Below are positions 18,201 to 29,029 of a DNA stretch of 64,000 nt, piece by piece. Every line of letters starts with the position of its first letter. Position 1 is the first letter of the stretch. The translations under genes and the position numbers were made by a program. The stretch spans positions 2,580,501-2,644,500 of the forward strand of contig NZ_JAHBAG010000001.1 of the NCBI RefSeq assembly GCF_020510445.1. Direction: 5' to 3'. The stretch is from Hydrogenophaga taeniospiralis (GTDB lineage Bacteria; Pseudomonadota; Gammaproteobacteria; Burkholderiales; Burkholderiaceae_C). The notes under the pieces were generated by a model. It worked only from the letters and a program-made list of their open reading frames with translations. It had not been told where the DNA came from and made no database searches.

Positions 18201-19971
18201 CGGGACGGTGATCACCTCCAACACCGGGGGCTTCAACGGCTACACCTTCTTTGAGATCAGCCCCGAGGCCGCGGCCCTTCAACTGAGCTACGCTGGCAAC
18301 GACCCGCAGGGGCTGGTCTTTGGCGTGGTGGCCATTCCCGTTGGCGGGGCGCTGGACCTGGACAGCGACGACGACGGTGTGACCGACAACGTGGAGGCGC
18401 AGACCACCGCCGGCTACGTGGCGCCGTCGGGCACCGACAGCGATGGCAACGGCCTGGACGACGCCTACGAAAGCAGCCCCGGCGCGGCCGGAGGCCTGAC
18501 GCCGGTGGACACCGACAGCGACGGCGCGGTGGACGTCCTGGATGCCGACAGCGACAACGATGGCCTGCAGGACGTGGCCGAGCGCGGCGATGGCCAGCCG
18601 GTCTCGGTCTCGGCCACCACCGACAGCGATGGCGACGGGCTGCTGGACATCTTCGAGGGCAGCAATGCGCTCGACGGATTCGACGCCAACGACGAGAACC
18701 GGACCACTGACACGCTGAACCTGGGCGGTGTTCCGGGCCTGCTGCCCGACGGGTCGAACGCGGTCCCGCTGGTGACCGATCTGGATTTCCGCGATGTGAA
18801 CGACGCGCCCGTGGCCGCGGACGATCCGTTCGTGGTGGCCGAAGACGCGGCGCCCACCGTGTTGGGCAACGTGCTGGGCAACGACAGCGATGCCGATGGC
18901 GACACGCTGGGCGCGGTGGTGCAGACCCACACGCCCGGTAGCGCGGGGGGCCTGTTCAGCATCGATGCCACGGGGCTGGTGAGCTTCGACCCCAACGGCG
19001 CCTTCGACGACCTGGAGCCGGGCCAGAGCCGCACCACCACCTTCAGCTACACCGTGACCGACGGGCAGGGCGGCACGGCCACGGCCACCGTGAGCGTCAC
19101 GGTGAACGGGGTCGCCGACGACCCCGTGTCGCCAACGCCGCGTCCTTCGCCGGCGCCGGAGCCACCCACGGGCGGGGCCGAACCGGTCGAACCCGCGCCG
19201 CCCCCGGCGCCCGCTGCGCCGGTGTTGCCACCGCCCGTTGCCGGCTCGACCCCGGGCGCGTCGCCACCTCCGGCACCGGGTGCGGTGTGGCCGTTCTCAC
19301 CGGCCGACCCCCCCCTGACCTACACCATCGGCGCACTGACCCAGGCCTACCCGGGAGACCTCGGTATGGCCTCGGTGGGGGCCGGGTTCGGCCTCGACCT
19401 GGTCCACGCCGAATTTGCCGCGCAGTGGCCGGAAGGGCTGTTGCTGGGCGCCACGCGGGACAACCCGATGGACCATCTGGGTGCGCCCGGTGATTCGGTG
19501 TCTTCGTCCTTGCACGTGCAACGCGCGGTGCGCCACCAGCCGGTGACGGACGATCACGGCCTGTACGTGCAGCGTGCGGTGCGGGCCTCGCAGCTGGAGT
19601 CGGCCCTGCGGCAGGCCGTGGTGGATGCGGGCCGCTGGGTGTCGTTGAACGCCTCGGCGCCGCTGGGTCCGTGGCCCCTCGCACCGCAGGCCGAGGCGGG
19701 CACGGACGAGCCACCGGACGCTCAGGCCAGCCCCGAGAAGCGCGGGGCGGACAGTCCGCCGGCAGCGCCAGCCCGCCCAGTGGCCAGCGCCACGGTGGGC
19801 GAAGCGCACGCGGACGGTGCGCTGTCGGTCGACCCGGCCCCTGGGCGGCCCGAAGACCGGGCGCCGGCCAAGGCCGCCCCCGGATTCAGAAACCAGCTGG
19901 AGGCCAGCGCGCGTGGGCAAAGCCAGCGGCCGCTGACCCGGGCCACCGTCCGGCACGGACTCCCCCATTGA
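15202..19971 (+). CDS. Large LEPR/DUF4347 surface or secreted protein with calcium-binding repeats
   Basis: A 1589-residue acidic protein. It has no classical signal peptide but carries the [10 protein letters not shown] motif at residues 50-59, found in LEPR-XLL proteins. An Ala/Glu/Pro linker follows, then a DUF4347 domain (about 184-345, with [16 protein letters not shown] and [10 protein letters not shown]) and a choice-of-anchor-L-like domain (about 346-610, with [20 protein letters not shown]). After these come two cadherin/Ig-like domains, thrombospondin-type-3 DSDxDG repeats at about 815-840 and 1051-1160, and a VCBS-like domain (about 1208-1308). The C-terminus has a Pro-rich hinge and twice the motif VQRAVR. 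Calcium binding, surface attachment and adhesion are the usual roles; export route is not evident. The TolC-type gene follows directly. Confidence 0.88.
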   Translation: MDQTRKTQRPQSPGRLGAAPEGAVARTLTVATSAVERRVPPRRLSTPWALEPRIVFDGALAVTVMEPASASAEAPEPAVEAEPESPAPAPAPSEAENEVPAPAATASDDDAAPDTEADAGAEIETETTTASTDTPETVESPAPSADGEALPSGDASDTDTDGASTDGPSDDTLATPPDATERQEVVFVDARVPDPAAFAAPGREVIVLTLDEDGIGQIADALDGRTGIDAIHIVSHGDSGSLSLGSGAVTVDAIQGLHHDELLAIGQALSPDGDILIYACDYGAGAEGQAALSLWADLTGADVAASTDATGHTELGGDWTLEAQLGTVETAELAPQNWLHALDLTLTPVGTVGAVGLAETILGNGVTIVSATYSGGADQAGTFTTGSGASFDPNILGFTSGALFTTADNITSVAGPNDNDFYSTNAPDGVDGDPIFDAMSSGQGSFDASFLDVVFVPNVPPGASPGDTGQMTLEIVFGTEDYNDYVYSTFGDAVAVYVNGVQQAVVPNGLSVGIDTINDAGNINPTSPESNVANDPNPEHTSTSYESANPSLFVDNATGVLNTQMNGFTVTIPLTFSVVYGQENTLRIGIADIGDAHFDSWLFVRADSGQTGVIAQSDTVTTAANLPVTVDLTANDTDLSGGSLTITEILDVPMSPGVTAILPSGMTVTMEDNGQVTIMGDGATAMTDTFTYRVTNEDGETALGSVNVTILPVNATPPLAGDDTFTVGPTSTSLDVLANDSDGGDGVLNLSYINGAGVEVETPVTLSSGSTVTVHADGTLSYDAAPGVTEAESFTYTVSDGQGGNTTATVLVRLDSDADGVNNTQDIDDDGDGLLDTTEHQDAEVTMITPTVALSDQLEAGSAFVPLEPSGPGALPGGGVTVTVLSGNTAGDQWRIWAPPQPTADVELYGQSLTMPTPYLDLIGDFPRTIEIDFGTSAEALGTDGYVYRYVIGLAGQGGGSETSTVTSSETLVVLDNADVFNTGLYALLDGVESTTPGQSGTVITSNTGGFNGYTFFEISPEAAALQLSYAGNDPQGLVFGVVAIPVGGALDLDSDDDGVTDNVEAQTTAGYVAPSGTDSDGNGLDDAYESSPGAAGGLTPVDTDSDGAVDVLDADSDNDGLQDVAERGDGQPVSVSATTDSDGDGLLDIFEGSNALDGFDANDENRTTDTLNLGGVPGLLPDGSNAVPLVTDLDFRDVNDAPVAADDPFVVAEDAAPTVLGNVLGNDSDADGDTLGAVVQTHTPGSAGGLFSIDATGLVSFDPNGAFDDLEPGQSRTTTFSYTVTDGQGGTATATVSVTVNGVADDPVSPTPRPSPAPEPPTGGAEPVEPAPPPAPAAPVLPPPVAGSTPGASPPPAPGAVWPFSPADPPLTYTIGALTQAYPGDLGMASVGAGFGLDLVHAEFAAQWPEGLLLGATRDNPMDHLGAPGDSVSSSLHVQRAVRHQPVTDDHGLYVQRAVRASQLESALRQAVVDAGRWVSLNASAPLGPWPLAPQAEAGTDEPPDAQASPEKRGADSPPAAPARPVASATVGEAHADGALSVDPAPGRPEDRAPAKAAPGFRNQLEASARGQSQRPLTRATVRHGLPH

Positions 19972-19991
19972 TGCACAGCGGAAGCGACACC

Positions 19992-21863
19992 ATGAACACG
20001 ACATCCCCGACGAACACCGCCGGCCCACGCGTCGCGCTGGCCCTGGCCGTGGCCGCCGTGATGGCCGGCTGCACCGTGGCCCCCAAAGCCTTGACGCAAG
20101 ACGAAGTGCGCGAGCGCGTCAAACACGACACCGCCAAGATGTACAGCGGCCAGGCCCCCATCACCGCGGCCATCAGCATGGAAGAGGCCGTGGCCCGGGC
20201 CCTCAAATACAACCTGGACTACCGCCTCAAGAAGATGGAGTCCGCCCTGGCCCAGGGCCTGGCCGAGCACACCAGCCACGACATGCTGCCGCAGCTGGTG
20301 GCCAGCGCGGGCTACAGCTCACGCAACAACGACTCCGGCGGCACCAGCATCGGCATCCTCGACGGCGAAGTCTCCACCCGCCCGACCTCCTCCGACGAAC
20401 GCACCCGCACCCTGCGCGGCATCGAATTCAGCTGGAACGCGCTGGACTTCGGCGTCTCCTACTACCGCGCACGCCAGCAAGGCGACCAGTTCCTGATCTC
20501 CGAAGAGCGCCGCCGCAAAGTCGTGCAGAACATGCTGCAAGACGTGCGCGCGGCCTACTGGCGCGCCCTGGGCGCGCAGCGGCTCAACGCCCAGGCCGAC
20601 GAAGTGCTCCAAAAAGCCTCGCTGGCGCTGGCGCGCTCGCGCGAAGCCGAGACCCAGAAGATCATCCCCCCGGGCGTGGCCCTGGCCTACCAGCGCGCCC
20701 TGCTCGACGCCACCGTGCTGCTCAACCAGCGCCGCCAGGACCTGGAGTTCGCCAAACGCGAACTCGCCGCCTTGATGAACGTGCCCCCCGGCGTGGACTT
20801 CCAGGTCGCCGAGGCCAGCGAAATGACCCTGCCGGCCGCCCCGAAGGAAATCACCAAACTCGAAGACATGGCGCTGCTGCAGCGCCCCGAGCTGCGGGAA
20901 GAAGACTTCAGGAAACGCATCACCGCCGACGAAGCGCGCAAACAGATGCTCGGCATGCTGCCCGGCATCACCCTCAACCTGGGCCGACAGCACGACTCCA
21001 ACAAGCTGCTGTACAACAACAGCTGGAGCGAAGGCGGCGTGAACCTGGCCTGGAACCTGATGCGCCTGGTGGCCCTGCCCTCGCTCAAGAAGGCCCAGCA
21101 ATACCAGGAGCAGACCGACGAGACCCGGCGCATGGCCCTGTCCATGGCCATCCTGACCCAGACCCGCGTGAGCGCCGAGCGCTACCGCATGGCGCTGGAA
21201 GACTTCCGGCTGGCCGACCAGGCCTCGCAGGTCGACACCCGCCTGGCCGCCTACACCAAGGCCTCGGTCTCGGCCAAGCTGGAGAGTGAACTCGAAGCGA
21301 TCCGCACCCAGGCCCGAGCCGTGCTGGGCGCCTACCAGCGCGCCAACGCCTACGCCAACGCGCACATCGCGTTCGGGCGGCTGTACAACACCCTGGGCTT
21401 CGACCCGATCGCCGACGACTTCGAGGGCAACGACCTGGACACGCTCACGCAGCGCGTGCGCGCCCACCTGAAGGCCTCGCAGACCGACGCCTTTGTGATG
21501 TCGTCCAACCTGTTCGGGCCGGCCCCCACCGCTGTGAGTGTGGCGGTCACGGGGGATGTGGCGCCCGGCGAACTCGCGCCGCTGAAAACCCTGACCGCCG
21601 ATTTCCTGCAACGCCAGGACATGGGCGACCGCGGGCAAGGGCCCGCCACGCTCACGCTGGACCTGCAGCGCCAGAAGGCCGGCGACCTGGAGAAGGCGAC
21701 CTGGACACTGTCCCTGAGCAACGCCCAGGGCGACGTGCTGCGCCGCACGCACTTTGACACCACGGTGCCGCGATTGGCCCGTGCCGGCATCCATCAAAAG
21801 ACCCTGCTCGCCGCGTTGACGGCCCGTCTGGGAGAATTGCGCGAGTGGCTCCAAACCGAGTGA
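19992..21863 (+). CDS. TolC-family outer-membrane lipoprotein with an extra C-terminal domain
   Basis: A 623-residue outer-membrane efflux-type protein. The lipoprotein signal ends in the lipobox VMAGC at about residue 26. Two TolC-type repeats of long helices follow, with ISMEEAVARALKYNLDYRLK, VRAAYWRALGAQRLNAQADE and SAERYRMALEDFRLADQA. After about residue 495 the chain continues for roughly 125 residues (beginning near FVMSSNLFGPAPTAV), beyond normal TolC length. The start at 19992 has a GGAAG ribosome site; an ATG at 19971 overlaps the previous stop (TGATG) and is possible. Adjacent to the giant protein, it may be that protein's exit channel, but no ABC transporter or adaptor gene lies nearby. 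Confidence 0.88.
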   Translation: MNTTSPTNTAGPRVALALAVAAVMAGCTVAPKALTQDEVRERVKHDTAKMYSGQAPITAAISMEEAVARALKYNLDYRLKKMESALAQGLAEHTSHDMLPQLVASAGYSSRNNDSGGTSIGILDGEVSTRPTSSDERTRTLRGIEFSWNALDFGVSYYRARQQGDQFLISEERRRKVVQNMLQDVRAAYWRALGAQRLNAQADEVLQKASLALARSREAETQKIIPPGVALAYQRALLDATVLLNQRRQDLEFAKRELAALMNVPPGVDFQVAEASEMTLPAAPKEITKLEDMALLQRPELREEDFRKRITADEARKQMLGMLPGITLNLGRQHDSNKLLYNNSWSEGGVNLAWNLMRLVALPSLKKAQQYQEQTDETRRMALSMAILTQTRVSAERYRMALEDFRLADQASQVDTRLAAYTKASVSAKLESELEAIRTQARAVLGAYQRANAYANAHIAFGRLYNTLGFDPIADDFEGNDLDTLTQRVRAHLKASQTDAFVMSSNLFGPAPTAVSVAVTGDVAPGELAPLKTLTADFLQRQDMGDRGQGPATLTLDLQRQKAGDLEKATWTLSLSNAQGDVLRRTHFDTTVPRLARAGIHQKTLLAALTARLGELREWLQTE

Positions 21864-21903
21864 GCCCGCAGCAGGAGTCATCATCGAAACCCCATCCACC
21901 CTC

Positions 21904-22419
21904 GTGCTCGGCGGCGGCTGCTTCTGGTGCACCGAGTCCGTCTACAAGGAAGTGCGCGGCATCACCGACGTCGAGTCCGGCTACAGCAACGGCCAGGCCG
22001 AACGGCCGAGCTACGAAGACGTGTGCACCGGGCGCACCGGCTGCAACGAGGTGGTGAAGCTGGTGTACGACCCGGCCGTCATCGGCACGCGCGAGATCCT
22101 CGAAATCTTCTTCGTGATCCATGACCCGACCACGCCCAACCGCCAGGGCAACGATGTGGGCACGCAGTACCGCAGCGGCATCTACTTCACCACGCCCGAG
22201 CAGCAGCGGACCGCCCAGGCGCTGCTGGACGAACTCGCGCGCGACAACCCCTTCGGCCGCCCGGTGGTCACCGAACTCGCGCCGCTGGCCAACTACTGGC
22301 CGGCCGAGGACTACCACCAGGACTTCTTCGAGCGCAACCCGCACCAGGGCTATTGCATGGCGGTGGCCGCGCCCAAGGTGGCGAAGTTCCGCAAGACGTT
22401 CGCTGCTTTGGCGAAGTAG
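21904..22419 (+). CDS. msrA: Peptide methionine sulfoxide reductase MsrA
   Basis: This enzyme repairs the S-epimer of methionine sulfoxide in proteins. The catalytic motif GGGCFWCTESV is at the N-terminus. It is followed by GYSNGQAERPSYEDVCTGRTG-type segments and the conserved YYRSG-like TQYRSGIYFTTPEQQ, and ends EDYHQDFFERNPHQGYC with the resolving cysteine. The coordinates given use the first GTG, 171 residues, but this start lacks a ribosome site. A CAGGAG site at 21872-21877 sits 5 bases before an in-frame ATC at 21883, which would give the expected ETPSTLVLGGGCFW N-terminus. No ATG is available upstream in frame. Confidence 0.93.
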   Translation: MLGGGCFWCTESVYKEVRGITDVESGYSNGQAERPSYEDVCTGRTGCNEVVKLVYDPAVIGTREILEIFFVIHDPTTPNRQGNDVGTQYRSGIYFTTPEQQRTAQALLDELARDNPFGRPVVTELAPLANYWPAEDYHQDFFERNPHQGYCMAVAAPKVAKFRKTFAALAK

Positions 22420-22440
22420 GTTAGCCCTGCCATCGCACCC

Positions 22441-22521
22441 CCGTTCGGGCTGAGCCTGTCGAAGCCCTCTCGGGGCGCCGCCATTTCACACGCTGCGTTT
22501 CGACAAGCTCAACGCGAACGG
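22441..22521. repeat. REP-like interspersed inverted repeat
   Basis: The left arm CCGTTCGGGCTGAGCCTGTC (22441-22460, continuing GAAGC) and an inverted partner containing TTTCGACAAGCTCAACGCGA (22498-22517) face each other in the gap between the convergent msrA and EamA genes. The GGGCTGAGC(T/C)TGTCGAA core is a common extragenic palindrome in many GC-rich proteobacteria. It may act as a bidirectional terminator. Confidence 0.65.
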
Positions 22522-22543
22522 TGTGGTCCCTCCGGTTTCAGCA

Positions 22544-23431
22544 TCACGCCGTTCGCTGGTCCAGCATCGCCCGCAGTCTCGGCCAGAGCACGATGACCGC
22601 CAGTCCACTCAGTACCAGCGCCGCCGCACCCAGCTTCCACCCCGGCAGCGATTCACCCAGCGACAGGGCCGAAGCGCCCATGCCGAACACCGGCACCAAC
22701 AAGGCCAGCGGCGTGACGGTGGCGGCCGGGTGGCGTGCCAGCAGCCAGTTCCACAGGCCGTAGCCAAAGAGCGTGTTGCCCAGCGCCTGCCAGAGCACGC
22801 TGGCCCACACCAGCGGGGTCGCTTGCGTCACGGCGCTCTGCATCAGCTGCGGGCCTTCGAGCAGCCAGGACAGCGCGAACAGCGGCGGCACCGCGAACAC
22901 ACTGCTCCAGACCATGAAGTGCAGCATGTTCACCGGCCCGAGCGACTTCACCACCAGGTTGGCGCAGGCCCAGAAGAAGGCGGCCGAAAGCACCATGCCC
23001 AGCCCGGCGAGCGTGACCACGGCCGCGTCCAGGTGCAGGCCGATCACGCCCAGCCCGGCCAGCGCCAGCAACAGACCGGCGAGCTGGTAGCCGCGCACGT
23101 GTTCGCGCATCAGCAGCAGCGACAGGCCGATGGTGAAAAACACCTGCACCTGCACCACCAGCGAGGCCAGCCCGGGCGAGATGCTGCTGCGCATGGCGAG
23201 GAACAGCAGGCCGAACTGGCCCACGCCCAGCAGCACGCCGAACGCGGCCATCTTGCGCCAGGGCGCGGTGGGCCGCGGAATGAACAACAGCCAGGGCAGG
23301 GCGGAAAAGGTGAAGCGCAGCGTGGCGAACAGGAAAGGCGGCAGGCCGTCCAGGCCCCAGCGGATCACCACGAAATTGGTGCCCCAGACGAAGACGACGG
23401 CGAGGGCCAGGAAGAGGTGTGAGAGAGGCAA
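22544..23431 (-). CDS. EamA/DMT-superfamily transporter
   Basis: A 295-residue inner-membrane protein with ten hydrophobic segments in two five-helix EamA halves (for example FVWGTNFVVIRWGLDGLPPF at the first helix pair and VNMLHFMVWSSVFAVPPLFA in the second half). Family members export amino acids or other metabolites. FVVIRWGL and the ALGNTLFGYGLWNWLL segment resemble the O-acetylserine/cysteine exporter subgroup, but the substrate is not established. It stands alone, convergent with msrA. Confidence 0.9.
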   Translation of the reverse strand: MPLSHLFLALAVVFVWGTNFVVIRWGLDGLPPFLFATLRFTFSALPWLLFIPRPTAPWRKMAAFGVLLGVGQFGLLFLAMRSSISPGLASLVVQVQVFFTIGLSLLLMREHVRGYQLAGLLLALAGLGVIGLHLDAAVVTLAGLGMVLSAAFFWACANLVVKSLGPVNMLHFMVWSSVFAVPPLFALSWLLEGPQLMQSAVTQATPLVWASVLWQALGNTLFGYGLWNWLLARHPAATVTPLALLVPVFGMGASALSLGESLPGWKLGAAALVLSGLAVIVLWPRLRAMLDQRTA

Positions 23432-23501
23432 GGTGGGCTCGGTGGGTGGCGCAGGGTGGGCCAGTTTAGCGAGCCCGTTCGGGCCGGTATCGGCGCCGCC
23501 C

Positions 23502-26205
<2,704 letters not shown>

Positions 26206-26219
26206 GGGGTTTAAACTGT

Positions 26220-26265
26220 TGCAACTGAATTGCATTAACGACGATATTAACGCAACTTTGTTGCG
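26220..26265. promoter_or_regulatory. Two zinc-uptake-regulator-like operators between znuC and zur
   Basis: TGCAA-CTGAA-TTGCA (26220-26234) and CGCAA-CTTTG-TTGCG (26251-26265) share the pattern YGCAA-N5-TTGCR. Their centres are 31 bases apart, about three helical turns. They occupy the 71-base divergent promoter between the znuCBA operon and the Fur-family gene. I read them as Zur sites controlling both directions; the A/T-rich spacer would hold the promoters. Confidence 0.62.
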
Positions 26266-26276
26266 ATAATGAAAGC

Positions 26277-26798
26277 ATGCCCGTGTCCACACGATCCCCC
26301 AAAGAACCGGTGACGGTGCCCGCCGAGTTGCAGACGCGCCTGGAGCGCGCCGGCCTGCGCCGCACCCTGGCCACGCGCGCCGTGCTCGGGCTGTTTCTGG
26401 GCAACCCCCAGAGCGCGCTCAGCCACGCCCAGGTGCTGGCCTCGCTCACGGCCCGGGGGCTGGACCTCAACCGCGTCACGCTCTACCGCCTGCTGGACCG
26501 GCTGGCGGCCTGTGGCGTGCTGCAGCGCCACGCCGACGACGGTGCCCGCACCTGGCGCTTCAGCTTGGCCGACACCGCGCAAGAGGGCCTGGTGCCGCGC
26601 TTCGAATGCGACGCCTGCCACCGCCAGTTCCGCCTGACCGAGGCCAGCGAGCCCACGCGGGCCGTGGCCGACGACCTGTTTCGCACCCTGGCCCTGCTGG
26701 GCCACCAGGGGCAGCGCGTCGATCTGTCGGTGCACGGCACCTGCGCGAGTTGTGTGCAACCCGGGGCGGACGGCCCGGCGAGGGAACCGTCGGCGTGA
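26277..26798 (+). CDS. zur: Fur-family zinc-responsive regulator (Zur)
   Basis: A 173-residue Fur-superfamily repressor. The winged helix (about 15-90) includes RTLATRAVLGLFLGNPQSAL and LNRVTLYRLLDRLAACGVLQ. Two CxxC pairs, FECDACHRQF (C111, C114) and GTCASCVQ (C156, C159), form the structural zinc site. The zinc identity comes from context: it diverges from znuCBA and shares two operator-like repeats with it. Its stop overlaps the next gene's start as GTGA (26795-26798), so it heads a five-gene operon. Confidence 0.88.
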   Translation: MPVSTRSPKEPVTVPAELQTRLERAGLRRTLATRAVLGLFLGNPQSALSHAQVLASLTARGLDLNRVTLYRLLDRLAACGVLQRHADDGARTWRFSLADTAQEGLVPRFECDACHRQFRLTEASEPTRAVADDLFRTLALLGHQGQRVDLSVHGTCASCVQPGADGPAREPSA

Positions 26799-27454
26799 TC
26801 CGGACCCGTGGCCTGGCCTACGCCTACCCGCGCCGGCAGGCACTGCGTTTTGACGATGTGGCGGTGCCGCAGGGCGGTACCTTGCTGCTGCGAGGCGCGT
26901 CGGGCAGTGGCAAGTCCACCTGGCTGGCGCTGGCCGCGGGGCTGCTCACGGCCGCCGAGGGCGAGCTGGTGGTGGCGGACCAGGCGCCGGCTTCGCTGGC
27001 CGGCGGCGCACGCGACGCCTGGCGCGCGCGTTGCGTCGGGTTCCTGCCGCAGCGGCTGCACCTGAGCGACGCGCTCACGGTGGCGGACAACCTCGCGCTG
27101 GCCCACTTCGCCGCCGGCCTGCCGGTGGACCGGTCCGCCATCGCCCAGGCGCTGGCGGCGCTGGAACTGGGCGCGCTCGCGGCGCGCCGGCCCTACCAGC
27201 TCTCGGGCGGGCAGGCACAGCGCGTGGCGCTGGCGCGCGCCGTGCTGTTGCGGCCGCGCGTGATCCTGGCCGACGAACCCACGGCCAGCCTGGACGACAC
27301 GGCCTGCGCCGCCGCCATCGGCCTGCTGCGGCGCAGCGCGCAAGGCTGCGGCGCCACGCTGGTGATCGCCACGCACGACGCCCGCGTGCGGCACGCGCTG
27401 CCCGATGCCCAGGTGCTGGCCTTTGGTGAACGGGTTGGCGAGGGCGGCGCATGA
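26795..27454 (+). CDS. ABC transporter ATP-binding protein (LolD/MacB type) of the Zur operon
   Basis: A 219-residue ATPase with Walker A GASGSGKST (about 34-42), Q-loop in FLPQRLHLSDALTV, signature LSGGQAQRVALARA and Walker B VILADEPTASLD. It resembles LolD-class ATPases that drive FtsX-type permeases in lipoprotein export or efflux. It begins at a GTG overlapping zur and its stop overlaps the permease ATG (27451-27454). Regulation by zinc is inferred from the operon. A Zur-controlled operon with a similar ABC/FtsX/DUF3299 set is known in Pseudomonas aeruginosa (PA4063-PA4066). Confidence 0.9.
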   Translation: MIRTRGLAYAYPRRQALRFDDVAVPQGGTLLLRGASGSGKSTWLALAAGLLTAAEGELVVADQAPASLAGGARDAWRARCVGFLPQRLHLSDALTVADNLALAHFAAGLPVDRSAIAQALAALELGALAARRPYQLSGGQAQRVALARAVLLRPRVILADEPTASLDDTACAAAIGLLRRSAQGCGATLVIATHDARVRHALPDAQVLAFGERVGEGGA

Positions 27455-28671
27455 ACGTGTTCACGCTGTCCTGGCGCTACCTGTGGTCGCGCCCGCTGGC
27501 CACCTTGCTCAACCTGCTGCTGCTCTCGCTCGGGTTGGCGTCCATGGCCTTCGTGCTGATCGCCCAGGACCAGATCGACCGCGCATTCGAACGCGATCTG
27601 GCGGGCATCGACGTGGTGGTGGGCGCCAAGGGCAGCCCGCTGCAACTGATCCTGGCGGGCGTGTTCCACCTGGACGTGCCGCCGGGCAATATCCCGCTGG
27701 CCGAGGTGCGGGCACTGCAGCAGCACCCGCAGGTGGCGCAGCTGATCCCGCTGAGCCTGGGCGACAACCTGCAGGGCTTTCGCATCGTGGGCACCACGCC
27801 CGACTACCCGGCCCACTACAGCGCCACGCTGGCCCAGGGCGCGCTCTGGGCGCAACCCATGGACGCGGTGCTCGGCGCCCAGGTGGCGCGCGCTACCGGC
27901 TTGATGGTCGGGCAGGCTTTCGTGGGTGCGCACGGCCTGGGCACGGGCGGCGCGGTGCATGGCGATTCGCGTTATGCGGTGACCGGCGTGCTCGTGCCCT
28001 GTGGCTGCGTGCTGGACCGCTTGATCCTCACCGCCACCGAATCGGTCTGGCGGGTGCACGACGACATGCACGCCAGTGACGACATGGACGACGAAGACCG
28101 CGCCGCCATCGAGGCCGACCGCGAGGTCACGCTCGCGCTCATCCGCTACCGCAGCCCGATCGCGGCGCTGAGCTTTCCGCGCTACGTCAACGACAGCACC
28201 GCCCTGCAGGCCGCCGCCCCGGCGATGGAGATCACGCGCCTGCTCGGCATGGTGGGCGTGGGCACGCGGGTGCTGCGGGGCCTGGGCGCGGTGCTGCTCG
28301 GCGTGGCGGCGCTGTCGGTGTTCATCGCGCTGTGGAGCGCGGTGCGCGAGCGCCGGGCCGACTTGGCGATGTTGCGCATGCTGGGCGCGCCGCCCTGGAA
28401 GGTGGGGGCGCTGCTGCTGTGCGAATCCTTCTGGCTGGCCGTACTGGCCTGTGGGCTGGGCCTGCTGGCCGCGCACGGGTTGACGGTGCTGCTGGGCGGG
28501 ATGTTGATGGCCGAGCAGTCGCTCGCCATCACGGGCTGGCAATGGGTGTCCACCGAAGTGTGGGTGCCCGTGCTGGCGTTGGGGGTGGCCCTGGTGGCGG
28601 CGCTGGTGCCGGCGCTCGGTGCCTACCGTGTGGATGTCATGTCATTGTTGAATTCGAGGTCGTACCCATGA
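27451..28671 (+). CDS. FtsX-family ABC permease of the Zur operon
   Basis: A 406-residue permease with the MacB/FtsX layout: one N-terminal helix (about 15-38), a large periplasmic domain (about 40-270) and three C-terminal helices from about 275. The FtsX signature is near RRADLAMLRMLGAPPWKVGA. The periplasmic domain carries an acidic/His stretch (VHDDMHASDDMDDEDRAAIE) and a CGC pair that could bind metal; that is inference. It overlaps the ATPase upstream and the small exported protein downstream, so translation is coupled throughout. Confidence 0.9.
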   Translation: MNVFTLSWRYLWSRPLATLLNLLLLSLGLASMAFVLIAQDQIDRAFERDLAGIDVVVGAKGSPLQLILAGVFHLDVPPGNIPLAEVRALQQHPQVAQLIPLSLGDNLQGFRIVGTTPDYPAHYSATLAQGALWAQPMDAVLGAQVARATGLMVGQAFVGAHGLGTGGAVHGDSRYAVTGVLVPCGCVLDRLILTATESVWRVHDDMHASDDMDDEDRAAIEADREVTLALIRYRSPIAALSFPRYVNDSTALQAAAPAMEITRLLGMVGVGTRVLRGLGAVLLGVAALSVFIALWSAVRERRADLAMLRMLGAPPWKVGALLLCESFWLAVLACGLGLLAAHGLTVLLGGMLMAEQSLAITGWQWVSTEVWVPVLALGVALVAALVPALGAYRVDVMSLLNSRSYP

Positions 28672-28910
28672 AAGCATCTTTTTGGTTCCTGGCCGCCGCG
28701 GCGCTGATGAGCACCGCCGCCCTGGCCCAACACTCCGACCAGGAGCTCAAGGAAGACGTGGCGCGCCACCGCGCCATGGCCGCCGCCCACGAAGCCGTGG
28801 CCAAGTGCCTGGAGTCGGGCAAGGGTGAAAAAGTCTGCATGGTGGAACTCCAGGCCGCCTGCAAGGGTCTGGCGATAGGAAAATACTGCGGGATGAAGCA
28901 CGGCCACTGA
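28668..28910 (+). CDS. Small exported four-cysteine protein of the Zur operon
   Basis: An 80-residue protein with a clear signal peptide (MKASFWFLAAAALMSTAALA, cleavage before Q21). The mature 60-residue chain is helical and charged, with four cysteines (about 47, 57, 65, 74) that could form two disulfides and several histidines including a KHGH end. I do not recognise a family. The start ATG overlaps the permease stop (ATGA at 28668-28671). In a zinc-regulated operon a periplasmic metal-handling or partner role is plausible but unproven. Confidence 0.8.
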   Translation: MKASFWFLAAAALMSTAALAQHSDQELKEDVARHRAMAAAHEAVAKCLESGKGEKVCMVELQAACKGLAIGKYCGMKHGH

Positions 28911-28917
28911 ATGCGGC

Positions 28918-29008
28918 CCACCCCCGCGCCGCGCCGCACTGGCGGCGCGTCACCCCCTCAAGGGGGCAACGCGAGCGGCCCGGCGGAGCCGGTTCCGCCG
29001 CGTTCTGG
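28918..29008 (+). repeat. Interspersed nested-palindrome repeat, copy A
   Basis: About 90 bases containing CCCCCTCAAGGGGG and CGGCGGA-GCCGGT-TCCGCCG hairpins and ending CGTTCTGG. Two similar copies lie at 47548-47627 and 49691-49771, in the same orientation relative to transcription and also between genes of an operon. This copy separates the small exported protein gene from the DUF3299 gene. Confidence 0.75.
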
Positions 29009-29029
29009 CTTGCAATCTCCTCCCTTTTT

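Noticed and set aside
15036..22000. Search for a type I secretion ATPase and adaptor beside the giant protein and TolC-type gene
   Set aside because: No ABC exporter or HlyD gene lies in the neighbourhood. The HlyD-type gene at 844-2043 belongs to the RND efflux operon.
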